Assembly: GCA_037951165.1 (NCBI GenBank)
Contig: JBBDHG010000061.1
Coordinates: 4,026,501 to 4,090,500, forward strand
Length of the DNA: 64,000 bases
Direction: 5' to 3'
From: Lophius americanus
Taxonomy: Eukaryota > Chordata > Actinopteri > Lophiiformes > Lophiidae
Notes under the pieces: model-generated
Seen by the model: the letters and a program-made list of their open reading frames with translations, nothing else
Database searches by the model: none
Told to the model about the DNA's origin: nothing
In this document: one piece after another, positions 46,851 through 58,136 of the stretch
How positions within the stretch are numbered: the first letter of the stretch is position 1
How the letters are laid out: every line of letters begins with the position of its first letter
Program-made: the position numbers and the translations under genes

Positions 46851-49800
46851 ATGTCTGGTGCAAAGATCTTGCTGCTCCTGCAGAGCCTTTCCCGAAGGAA
46901 ACCACTGGAGCCTGAGGGAGAGGAGTCCAACTTCCGGCGATGCCTCACCACCCTCGACCTGGTGGCTTTGGGGGTCGGCAGCACACTAGGGGCCGGTGTA
47001 TATGTGCTGTCGGGAGAAGTGGCCAGGACCGTGGCGGGGCCGAGTATCATAATCGCCTTCCTGATAGCGGCCGTCGCCTCAGTCTTTGCAGGACTTTGCT
47101 ATGCTGAGTTTGGAGCTCGTGTTCCAAAGACTGGCTCTGCCTATCTCTACAGTTATGTGACTGTCGGAGAGATATGGGCTTTCATCACCGGCTGGAACTT
47201 GTTACTGTCTTATGTCATAGGTAAAGACAGTATCACTCTGAATACATTCAAACCATGTTGCTAATTTTTAATCTGTTCTCTTAGACACTGTGCTGAGTTT
47301 CAAATCCAAAATAGATAGATCGGCCGTTTTTATATAAATGTGTTGTATCTTCGAACTCTGCTGCATCATTTTCTGTTTTTTAGGCACATCAAGTGTTGCC
47401 AGAGCATGGAGTGGGACTTTCGATGATATCATTGGAAATGTTATCTCCGGCTCTCTGGGAAAGCAGGCTGAGATGGATTTACCTGGATTAGCTCCTTACC
47501 CTGACTTTTTTGCTGCTGGCCTTATATTGCTTTTGGCAGGCAAGTTTCATTCTCTAAACTCCTGACTTCTTACCAAAGGTAACAACTTAAAGTTGCACAA
47601 ATGCATTGAATATCTAAAAAAATTAGGGTTAGGGTTAACCCAATCTAATGCAACTTACTGCATTAGAGTTTTTTGGTTTTGCAGTAAATTCATTATTTTT
47701 TGTTCAAGTAATTTATTTTTAATATTCCCTAAAAGTTTGAGTGTTATGTCCCAAGAATTCCAAGCAACGAGTAATACCAGCGAATTATTCTGTATACAGA
47801 TGATTTATCGTTTATATGAATAAAAACCACAACATTTGTGCACTAAATGGACTCAACTCATATAGATTGTTTCTTGATTGGAGTTCGATTTCTTGTTCAA
47901 GGACACTTTGCCATGTAGACTGCAGGGGCCGATAAACGGTGCACCGTTCTACCTCCTGAACCACAGCTGACCACAGAAGTCCAAGCATGACAGCCAGTAA
48001 AGCTAGTATGACAGCTAGCTTTTGACAAAGATAGTATGACAAAGAAAACCAGTGTCTTAGCCATGAAATACTAAACTTAACATATACTACTGTGTTGAAT
48101 CACACGCAGAAATAAACAACTTGTCTGCCAGTCAAAGGGGAACAAGAGAGATGTCTCACTTGGAGGTAGTCTATGATAGTCACTGCAGAAATTCTTTACA
48201 GAACCAGTTCTTTTTGCAATGCATGAACTCAAGACTTCATGCTGACCCACCTACAATTGTTGTGTTTTCCAAGGTGACGATCTATTGAGGCCAACTTTAC
48301 AAAGGAAAGTCAATACAGATAGTGGAGTTGGAGTAACTCAATAGATACAATTTTGTGATTGATGTCAATATTTTTTTGTTGAGTTTACTTAAAACCATTT
48401 AATTTCCTGCTGAAATGGTTGGTTGAGCTCATTTTGAGTCTCCATTTCTTATTGTAAAATGTGACTGAACCTGTTTGTAATCTGACCCCTTGGCAGCATG
48501 TATATACAAAAGAGTTAGAGGCTAAAGTTAGAGTCCTGGGGGAAACTACATGTCACCTTTGTCGGAGGCAATGGAATGTCCTATTCCATTGGTAGGATAT
48601 TTTGAAAATCAAAGCATGTGAGGATTGACTAACGAAATTATGAAACAACCATAAAAAAATCAGGCAAAAAAAAAAAAAGTCTAATTAGGGTCAGCTTTTT
48701 TCTGAAGACGTACTTTACCAAAAAGTTGAGCTAATTTAAATAAAATGGGTTACTATCCATGAAATATAATATTTTATCATGAAACAATAAGTTGGTTGCC
48801 ACATATTCTCCCAATGAAATAATTTTTCTAATTTTTTTTGTTTCTTGGTGAGGAAAATAAAGGGTTGGAAAATATTTTAAAGCTTTCTAATCAATGTTGC
48901 TAAAAAGGAAAGCAACACTGTGGAAAATCTAACTTGATAATATCACTGTGCTTTTATTTATTTAAAAACAATGTCCTTGTGACATAATGGTCATGATTGA
49001 TTTTGTGTTATCGGTGTGTTTCTTTTCTAGGGGTTCTTGCATTTGGTGTTAAAGAGTCTGCCATAGTAAATAAGGTTTTTACAGCAATCAACATCCTGGT
49101 GTTGCTGTTTATCATCCTCTCTGGAGCTATTAAGGGCGACATCAACAACTGGTACATTGGAGACGATTTTCTCCAAGATGGACATGAGTATGGACATTTT
49201 TTTCATCGATATATATTTCTTTATTTATATAACTTTTATTTTACTAGGTTACATAAATAAACAAACATAATGTGAATAATGTACTATAAAGACATAACGC
49301 TTTCAGCTTTTGAGTGATTCCTTGAAATGTGTTTTTATAAATACTTATCATTATAACTGAATGACTCATATCTGTTATTTACAGAAACCACACATCACTG
49401 AATGAAACCATCAGATATGGCAGTGGGGGATTTTTCCCTTTCGGATTTGAGGGAACATTAGCGGGAGCCGCCACTTGCTTTTATGCATTTGTTGGATTTG
49501 ACTGCATTGCCACAACAGGTACATAAATACAGAATACATAGGCATAGCACAATTTAGCCGAGTTACAATAAAATTAAATGTGCTTTTCTCCAGGAGAGGA
49601 GGTAAAAAATCCTCAGAAGTCAATCCCCATTGGTATCGTGGTATCACTACTCATCTGCTTCCTGGCATATTTTGGGGTGTCCGTGGCACTGACTCTTATG
49701 ATGCCCTACTATTTGCTCAGTGTTAACAGTCCACTGCCTGTGGCCTTTACATACGTTGGTTGGGCCCCTGCGAAGTATGCAGTGGCTGTAGGCTCCCTCT

Positions 49801-52800
49801 GTGCTTTGTCGACAAGGTATGTAAAGAGGGGAATTTATATTATATTATATTATATTTGAGATATCTTTTCAAACATTTCCATAACCTGAAATGGATTATT
49901 AAGAAAGTATTGTTTTTTGAAAGTATAGTTTTTTTGTTCTCATTTTTGAAAACGTCAGATATGTCCAACAGTATGGACAGAATCCAACCCATAATTCCTT
50001 TTATGAATTATGTGAGCACAAAGGCAATATATTAACCTTCAGGAATACAATAATGGACTTCATTTTTAACAAACACAATTTTTTTCATTTCTTGTGCTTC
50101 TCTATTTGTCTGTGGTCATTTTGACTTTTCGACAATATAAATTTAATGAAAGAAATACAAAACAATGCTCAGTGCAATACAAAAAATTGCGAGGCTTTTT
50201 GTCGAACCATGTTTGAACACGTCGAACCATGTTGAACGTAAGGGAGTGGCCAACCATGTTTGCCTCTCCCTCAGTACTCCTCCCACGTTCTTGACACCTC
50301 ACTCCCTCCTTCCCCTGTTGATGCAGATTTTCTTTCCAGCTGCTAGATCTGCAATACCCAATCAAGTCTCTGCTCTGAAACTAAACGGTCAAAAGACATG
50401 CACACACGGGGAAATGGCTTTCACTACCTGTCCACTAGATCGACCACTTCATGCATGAAATGACTCATTCTCTATCTATGGTAGTTTATATGGATTCTAT
50501 TCCCAATATCTTTCACTAGCAGTTATTAAAGAAAGAGAGGGTTTATTTCTATTAAAGGTTAAATAAGATGTAAATACAAGGAGGAAGTAAATGTTTATTG
50601 GTAAGTTATTTGAGTTTTTGCCTCAGTCTACTAGGATCAATGTTCCCGATGCCCCGTGTTCTCTTTGCCATGGCCAGAGATGGACTTCTCTTCAGACCTC
50701 TCAGTAAACTGAGTGACAGACAAAGTCCTGTCATAGCGACCTTGGCTTCAGGGATCGTAGCAGGTAAAACTGCCCCTATAAGTCAAGATTTTTTACACTT
50801 CTGTCTTTCTTGTCCGTCTCTTCTCTTTCATTCATCTTCATTCACGGTGCTGAAACTGTGGAAACTTTAACAGAAACTTTACACGCTCATATGTTCTCTT
50901 AAAGTGATAATTACATTAATTTTATTTATTAGATAAGTAACCTGAGATTATTTTAAAGGTACATTGTGTAAAATGTACGTGTATCTAAAAATTCTAAACT
51001 CTCACCTTTAGTTTTACATTTCTAATTATATTTATCTCAAGGAACCTCATCACTTGTAAGGCTCTTTGATGACCACCTTTTTTGACTCTAGAAGGCAACC
51101 ATAGCTTCTTTGATAACAATGGGTGTGGCGATGTGTAAAATAAGTTGCATCCGGATACTTACGCCAATAAATTTTACACACTGGAGCCGAAATGTATAAA
51201 ATCAACTATTGAAACTTGTTGATCAACAACGAGGTAAATCAATTATTTAAATATGATGTATTGGATTGAGTGTAAGGGGGTGTTGTTTATGTAATGTTTG
51301 TTTTATTATAATTATTCAATTTTATTTCAGCTATCATGGCATTATTGTTTGACCTGAAGGCTCTGGTCGATATGATGTCAATTGGCACCCTTTTTGCCTA
51401 TACACTTGTTGCCATATGTATCCTCATATTAAGGTAAGAATTAACACAAGTAAACATGTAATTAAACCATTTTTGGGATTCTTCCCTCTACCTGATAATG
51501 TAGCGCTTGAAAAATACAACTAAGGAAATTGTGTTTGTTGCATGTGACTCAATCTTACGATACAAATTATGATTTACATGGTTCTCACCAAACAGCAATG
51601 CTGTTAAGGTCAAAGAATGTGATTCTCTTCTGTAGAAGATCACTGTAAAACGTTTGTTACATTGAAATTACCAATTGCCATTTATAAATACCATAGTCCT
51701 CAACAATGAGGCTGCATTAAAAGTCATAGACATTGGACTGTGTTCTGTTAAAACCTTCCTCTTCCCCATCACATAAATGGAGTCACATAAAAGACAAAGA
51801 GCAAAAGACGATTAACAGAGTAGCAGTACATGAGCCAATCAGATTGCAGCAGGGGCTAATGCCCCTTCAGCCCGCCATTGTATTTGCCCATTAAATTTCT
51901 TTTCTCATCCATTTAATTGCCTTCAGTAGCTGATAATTACAAACAAACCTTCAACAGGATGACACTGATCTATTGTTGGTTGTTAGCAAAGAATTCTTAA
52001 TCTATATTACAACAGATAAACAATTATACTATACAAATACACATAAATGTTATATTACACTGATGGTTCAGTGCAGTAATTTATAGTACTTAACTTTTCA
52101 GATACCAAGCAGACCTTAAAGAGGGTTCAAGTTTAATCAAGGCACAACCCTTTACAGTCAGCGGAGTATTCTATCCTCCTTCACAAGCCACCAAACGCAC
52201 ATCAAACAATGTGTGTGTTTTATCTGTTTTGATGGGTAAGTGATCTAATAAACATCACACTTAACATTGTTTTGCATGAAGATGAATTCCATCGATAATA
52301 ATCCTCGGACTGACGTTGTGCGCCATAGTCTTTTTAGCTGTGATCCTGAGCCTCTTTATATCTTGGAGTGCAAATTCTCTGCAAGGCCTGTTCTGGTGGC
52401 GTTTACTTTGTATCGCTGCGATGGTACTGATGCTGGTCTTCATTATGCTGATCATCTGGAGACAACCCCAAAATACAACAAAAGCTGCTTTTATGGTATG
52501 CTTTCAGCACTCAAACACTATAACCAAAATGATAATATTTGATTCGTAAGTTTACGAATCAAATCAATTTTGTAAAAATACTCCTCCTTGCTTTGATGTC
52601 TTTGCTATTTCAGGTTCCTTTTGTGCCATTGCTTCCGATATTCAGCACCTTTGTCAATGTTTATTTAATGGTGCAACTTGGATCAGACACATGGATCCGT
52701 TATGCAGTGTGGATGGCAGTAGGTATGTAAATGAAATCGCTATGAAATATAAAGTCTCATTTAACATGGCATGCAAAAATTTGCAATAAACAAACATGGC

Positions 52801-52972
52801 TAATAGAGATGTAACTTCTCTTTGATCAGGTTTGATCATCTATTTCTGCTATGGTGTTAGGCACAGTGTTCAGAAACAACGGCTTCAAAATTCCCACAAC
52901 CGTGTCAGTATTCACAGCATCACCACCACTGTGGAGCAAAACGTTGAACCTGAACAAGAGTTTAAGGGGTAA
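46851..52972 (+). CDS. slc7a2: Cationic amino acid transporter, CAT-2-like (SLC7 family), 11 coding exons
   Basis: Plasma-membrane, sodium-independent carrier for arginine, lysine and ornithine. Exons: 46851-47220, 47384-47539, 49031-49187, 49385-49518, 49594-49816, 50627-50763, 51331-51433, 52102-52235, 52329-52495, 52614-52722, 52830-52972; 1833 nt, 610 aa. The ATG at 46851 is used because the in-frame codon at 46839 is TTG. APC-fold motifs: GVGSTLGAGVYVLSG (41-55) in TM1, LCYAEFGARVPKTGSAYLY and GFDCIATTGEEVKNPQ. Two N-glycosylation sequons (NHT, NET at about 229-236) lie in an extracellular loop. VNKVFTAINILVLLF, ALVDMMSIGTL and AFMVPF favour SLC7A2 over SLC7A1 or SLC7A3. The sixth exon (FAMARDGLLFRPL) is of CAT-2A type. 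Intron 2 has a GC donor (CAG|gcaagt). Exon 9 needs the acceptor 'cgccatag' (52321-52328), because no other AG nearby keeps frame. A lineage-specific CAT paralogue cannot be excluded. Confidence 0.88.
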
Positions 52973-53425
52973 AAGATTTTGATATGTCTCAATCGCTGAG
53001 ATTTTCAAGACAAATGAGACTAATCGAAATGTTTGAAGTTCACTGAAAAAAATTGGTTAGTGTGCATTAAATAGTAGTTTTGTCTCATAAATTAAGAAAT
53101 TAAAACCTCCACTTACAAATTCTATCTTGTTTTCTCCCTCACATCAAATGTCTGGGAGAGTTTTTTTGTGCATCATCATTTTTTAGATTTTACAAATACA
53201 ATAATAGATACAAAATCATGTTGACGTCATTCATTTTTATTATAATTTCATTTTATTTTGTCAGTTATGGATATTGATGCACCACAATCTATGTGAGCAT
53301 TTCTATTTGTTTTACAAAGCATTGAAAAATATTTGATGGTTAAGTGTCACTCTTCATTTTTCTGTTATGGTCAGGGCTTTGTCTGAGTACCAAAAGATAA
53401 CCTTTTTTTGAAAGCAAATACAGCA

Positions 53426-53431
53426 AATAAA
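53426..53431 (+). terminator. Candidate polyadenylation signal of the slc7a2-like gene
   Basis: AATAAA about 450 bp after the stop codon and before the kif20a promoter. Another AATAAA lies near 53644. Which one is used cannot be told from sequence. Confidence 0.35.
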
Positions 53432-54129
53432 CTCAGCTTTTGTAAAGTGTGATTCATTTGTTTGTCATTCATAATTGCACATTTGTTTTAAAAATGTTTT
53501 AAAGTGATCCATGCATTTATTGAAGATCCTATTAATCACATGTACTTAAAATTTAGCCATTTCCTCTTAATTGTATTCACTAAGTATGCATATCGAAGCG
53601 CTAACAGACAATATTTATATCAAATCTTGGCATCAAATCTTGTAAATAAACACAGTTCATGAGTTTTGTTCACATCCATAGTGAGGAAAATGCGTGATTA
53701 CTTAGTTATGATTAACATTACTAAGTTACATCACATGTCTCATAACAGTTTAGCACAAAGTATATAATTAACATGTGATGGCAATTTCAGGGGCCTTTAT
53801 ATTATATCGCTAGTGAAGGGATTTCTTTTGTTGAGCTCCCGAATTGACTGTTAGAGCTTCAGCAGACCATTCGCTAATGCACAATAACAATCTGCATGAC
53901 AAATTAAACACGATTTAATATATTTGTATCAATTTCTGTTACCGTGTAAAATGTTACATTTTTGTCATGTCTACATGAGATTAGCATTGACATTCAAAGT
54001 TCTGAAAAAAATCCACATTTCTGCTACGCAATACGTGTACGTATAATTTAGTAACTGTCATCTTTACTTTCAAAGACCACATTTTTTCCCTTGTTTTTTC
54101 CTGCTCTTTCTACTTTTCCAACACCTGGT

Positions 54130-54435
54130 AGGAACTGACGTCTACTTTCAGACGATACATTTTAAATGGCGCACCTAATGCTCCCATTCTAGCCAATCAG
54201 AGTTTAGCCATTTCAGCCAATCAGCCACTCGCTCTACAGAGGAAGCGCATTGTTCAAAAACCAAACGTAATCGGGGAAAATAAATCGGCTGAGTCTTGCG
54301 AGGTTGGGTAGTGTTAGCTAGTTTCGGGTGGCTGTGATGCAATTTTAAGAAGTATCACCAGTTATAGTCGACGATTTGATTTTAAAGTGATTTGTTCACA
54401 AACTCAACTAAAAGCTTCCGGCGGGAAAATAAAAG
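54130..54435 (+). promoter_or_regulatory. kif20a promoter and non-coding exon 1, cell-cycle type
   Basis: Two CCAAT boxes in the same orientation (54193-54197 and 54217-54221) are 24 bp apart, a spacing typical of NF-Y-driven G2/M genes. TTTTAAATGGCGC near 54160 and TTTTAAA near 54380 resemble CHR-like elements. GGCGGGAAAA (54420-54429) is a consensus E2F/CDE-type site on the reverse strand. The exon ends AAAAG|gtaagt at 54435. Mitotic kinesin promoters such as human KIF20A are known DREAM/MuvB-CHR targets, so this layout supports the gene assignment. The exact transcription start is not visible. Confidence 0.6.
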
Positions 54436-57400
54436 GTAAGTGAAAATAAGCTTATGTCAAAGATGGATATTACGACGGTTGACAACATAAAACCTACTGG
54501 CAATGATACTCCCGAAATATTGGCTGAACATCTAGTTATTTTATGAAACAGCTAGTTATATTATTCAGTTGGGCAAAACAACTGAATAACTGATCGGCAT
54601 ACTTGTTCTAAATGACTGACCTCGAGATTTTACGCCGTTTAGTGCGCACATTCAGCATTGTTGCATTAGCATGTATCCTAGCTCGGAAGCTGTTGTGTTT
54701 AAGAATCGGTTTTGCTAATATCAGAATCAGAAAACGGTTTATTGCCAATAAGTCACAATTAAAAGGAATTTGACCTAGTATCTGGATGCAATGCATGCAG
54801 TCACAAAAATCCAAGCACTATATAAACACTTAAAATAAAAAAGAGACGTGTTATGAATATAGAATAGAAGTGACAATACTGTATTGCAGACTGTGCAAAG
54901 AATAAAGGTGCGATAGATTGATAGACACTTCATTAATCCCCAAAAAGGGGAAATTAAGTCGTTGCAGCAGCTCCAACATACAGGTATTCTAAGGCTGAGT
55001 AGAAATGAAGACATTCTATATAATATGAATATGAGCGAGAATCCACTTTTGTGTAAAATTCAACTGTGAAACCTCTTCAGACACAGCAGAGTTAAACGGA
55101 GCAGTTTATTTATCTTCCATTGGCATGTTTTTAAGCATCGATCAACATAAGCTGTGTTTTTGTCTCGTTTTAGCTGTTATCACAACCATGGAGCTTCATT
55201 TGATGGACACCAATTGTGCTGAATTTAAAATGTAGGGCGTTTAAATGTCTCCCATCTAGTCCAGTCTAATTTAATGTCAAGTATTGGGGTCACAAACCGG
55301 AACAGTGAGCCTTAACCTGCAACGGGAAGCTCTCACCAGACTCTGACTATCCTGTAAAGAAAGTTTCCCACAGGTTGATAATTAACTTGCATGGTGGCAG
55401 AAACAGCATGTGATGGATGAGTTCACCAATAAAATAGTTAAACTAATTTTTATCACTTGCTCAACTTATTGCAAATGAATAACCTTATCCTATCTTGGGT
55501 TAACTTAACTTAATGTTTCCAAATTAAAATAAATTACCATTTGCGAACTGATTGAACCCAAATCAGAAGTCCATGCAGTTTATGTCGTTCACACTGCCAT
55601 GAAAAAGGGGGCACATGAGCAAAAATCAGACATGGGTCGGATTTTCCCTGCAGTGTGAACACAGCCTTAGAGTCTCTGTGTCCAGACATTAGGTTTGCAA
55701 AATATATGTAGCAGTGGATTAAAACGTTCTCTACGACACCCCCGATGTCCCTTGAGAAAAGGGAATTGTCTTGTGCAAACCAGATAATTATTTTATACGC
55801 ACAACTTATCCTGTACGCATAATATAATTAACTATAACTAAGGCATTCAGTACTGGCTTTTGAAAAACATTAGTGTAGCTGCTTGTTGGTCTTCAGTATG
55901 TGCAGCAAATGATTCCTGCTGATGACGATCGGAGATCTACGAACAAAAGTTGTTGTATTTGACTCTATGACCAATTGTTTCTGTTTATGTCATAAGCACA
56001 TACTAATGTTTCCTGTTGCTGAGCAGTCAATTTTAAATGCTCTTATTTTGAAGGATCACCACCGAGGTAAAGTTGGTTGGCATTATGTATGAGTCAATAG
56101 TTTGTGTTTAGCCTCTTTATTAGAGGGGTACCGGTTAAAACTTTCTCGGCCATCACCAATTTAAATAAGATCTGCCGATACTGATTCTGACCGTTTTTCT
56201 TCTGAGTAGCGTATTTTAAGTCCTCTTATTTTGAATGATCACAGTGGAGGTGAAGAGGCTGGTCAGAATTGTGTAATGTGCATGTAATCTGACAAGTAGA
56301 AATTAGTATACCCTCCGTCCTCCCTGCCGTGCGTTGCATTTAACCAATTTTATGACATTTCGAAATGAAGACAAAACTTTGTAAGCATTGTTCAGTCCAT
56401 TATACGTTACATGCAAATATTGTGATTTGTTTGATTATGGTCGTGCCTTCCAAGCTAAGTTATGAATGACAATAACGCTCATAAAAAAAAACATCAGTGG
56501 GCAGCCAAAGTAGAGCATGTGTATGGGTAATGCTGTGTTTTGACAGTCACTAAAGACACACCATCAGCCTCTCATTGCAATCTATTTATTTTGGCAACAG
56601 GAAGTTTTTTTTTTTTAAACGCCTGACTTAAAATCATAAAACAGAATTAAAGGATTATGTGTGCAATCAATGAAATGCTGGAACTGGAGGTGAACCTCCT
56701 CAGGGTTTACATGAGTCAACTGCCAGGGGCCTAGGCTTTAGCTTGTCTGCCCAAAATAGAACAGAAGGGCACACCAAACCCGCATCCCAGGTGGGAAACT
56801 AAGAGGTCGCCTTCCCCAGACTAGTATAAATAAACTTGATGAAAAGTAAAGCCCAGAGACAGTGTAGAATTATTCTTTGCTGGGAAAAACAGTTGATTTC
56901 TCCTTCAAATATAAAAATGAGGGAGGGAACATTCAAAACAGGATTAGATTGATAAACCACAAATAAAATGACTAACAAGTAAGAACAACTAGATTAGAAT
57001 AATGGATACTACACATTAAATATTTAACAAATGTTTGAAAACAAAGCACATAAAAACGTTCGTATTTAATGGAAGAATCTACTTTTCGTTAGAGTAAGTG
57101 GCATTAAAACCAAAATAAACAATACACGACTCTTTAAAAACACAGTTGTGGATAGATTTGAAGCAGCACTCAGTATGTTTGCAGGTGTCTCGATGCTGGC
57201 TGGATGTTCCAGGGGCCACAGAGCTGCAGGCGTCTTCCTTATAAGGAGACTAGACCCCAGCAGCGCCAAGATATGTCTAAGTGAGCTGACCTTTCAGGCC
57301 AAATGACAGGAGGTCCCGCTACACTAGTTAAATTACATGCTTTTTAAAAATATGTAATCTTAGTAAGTTGGTTAACACTAATTCATTGCCTTTCTGTTCC

Positions 57401-58130
57401 AATGATTATTCAATTTGACCTAAATTATACATTTATCAGTAAATGGTTTAATTCCCAGTTAGTCTTACCAACAACAAATTTCACATTAGTGCAGTAATTA
57501 AAAGTCAACATCACACTCAGTATGAACAAAAAATTTTAACGTCTACAGTTGGAGCATGTAGCAGAAGGCAGTTTGGATTGTGGGTGTGTCTTGCAGATGA
57601 GGCCAGCGGCAGTCAGGAAAAAAATGGTTTTGTTACGTGATGTTTTGGCCTGATCGACTGCAGCCTCCTGCCAGAAAGGAGAGTCGCTGTCAGCTTTGGC
57701 ACCATATGGCTTCTGGTTTTTAAACAAGGAATGTTCCTTGAGCTTGTTCTTTATTGGCTGCTATGAGGCAAAAGCGTGTGGGGAGCTTCAGTATGACCTA
57801 ACTTAACCCCCTCAAATTTAACTGCTATTCATTCATTGCTGTTTTAGCTCTGTATACTTTTTTATCCTATCTGATGAAAGACAGGACAGGATACCCTTAT
57901 TGAGAAGTGTTCTCCATAACCCCGTTTAGGCTGATTCCTGAATACCACAAATACTAAAAACACATAACGCACAATACTAACTGACAGTATGTCAAAGAGG
58001 TTTTTGGTGTAGAAGTTAAACATTGTACTTAACTGAGCTCATGTCCTGAGCAAATATGTCAAAACACAAGTCACGGTGATGAAGTTGATTTACAGTCGTG
58101 TTTGAAAGAAGGTCTCGCTTCTCTTAACAG
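54436..58130 (+). other. kif20a intron 1
   Basis: A 3.7-kb intron between the non-coding exon and the start-codon exon. Apart from LINE-derived sequence at 54722-54970, I see no exon, RNA gene or clear repeat. The ORFs at 57066-57269 and 57536-57727 (minus) are unsupported. Confidence 0.5.
54722..54970 (-). mobile_element. Antisense LINE-derived fragments
   Basis: 'aatcagaaaacggtttattg' and, 190 bp on, 'acttcattaatccccaaaaa' are both typical antisense 3' ends of fish non-LTR retrotransposons. They may be two nested insertions or one composite copy. No coding sequence is preserved. Confidence 0.5.
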
Positions 58131-58136
58131 GTAAAC

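Noticed and set aside
52261..52328. Extending slc7a2 exon 9 upstream of 52329
   Set aside because: The reading frame stays open for about 40 nt but meets TGA at 52283, and no AG in the correct phase exists before 52327-52328.
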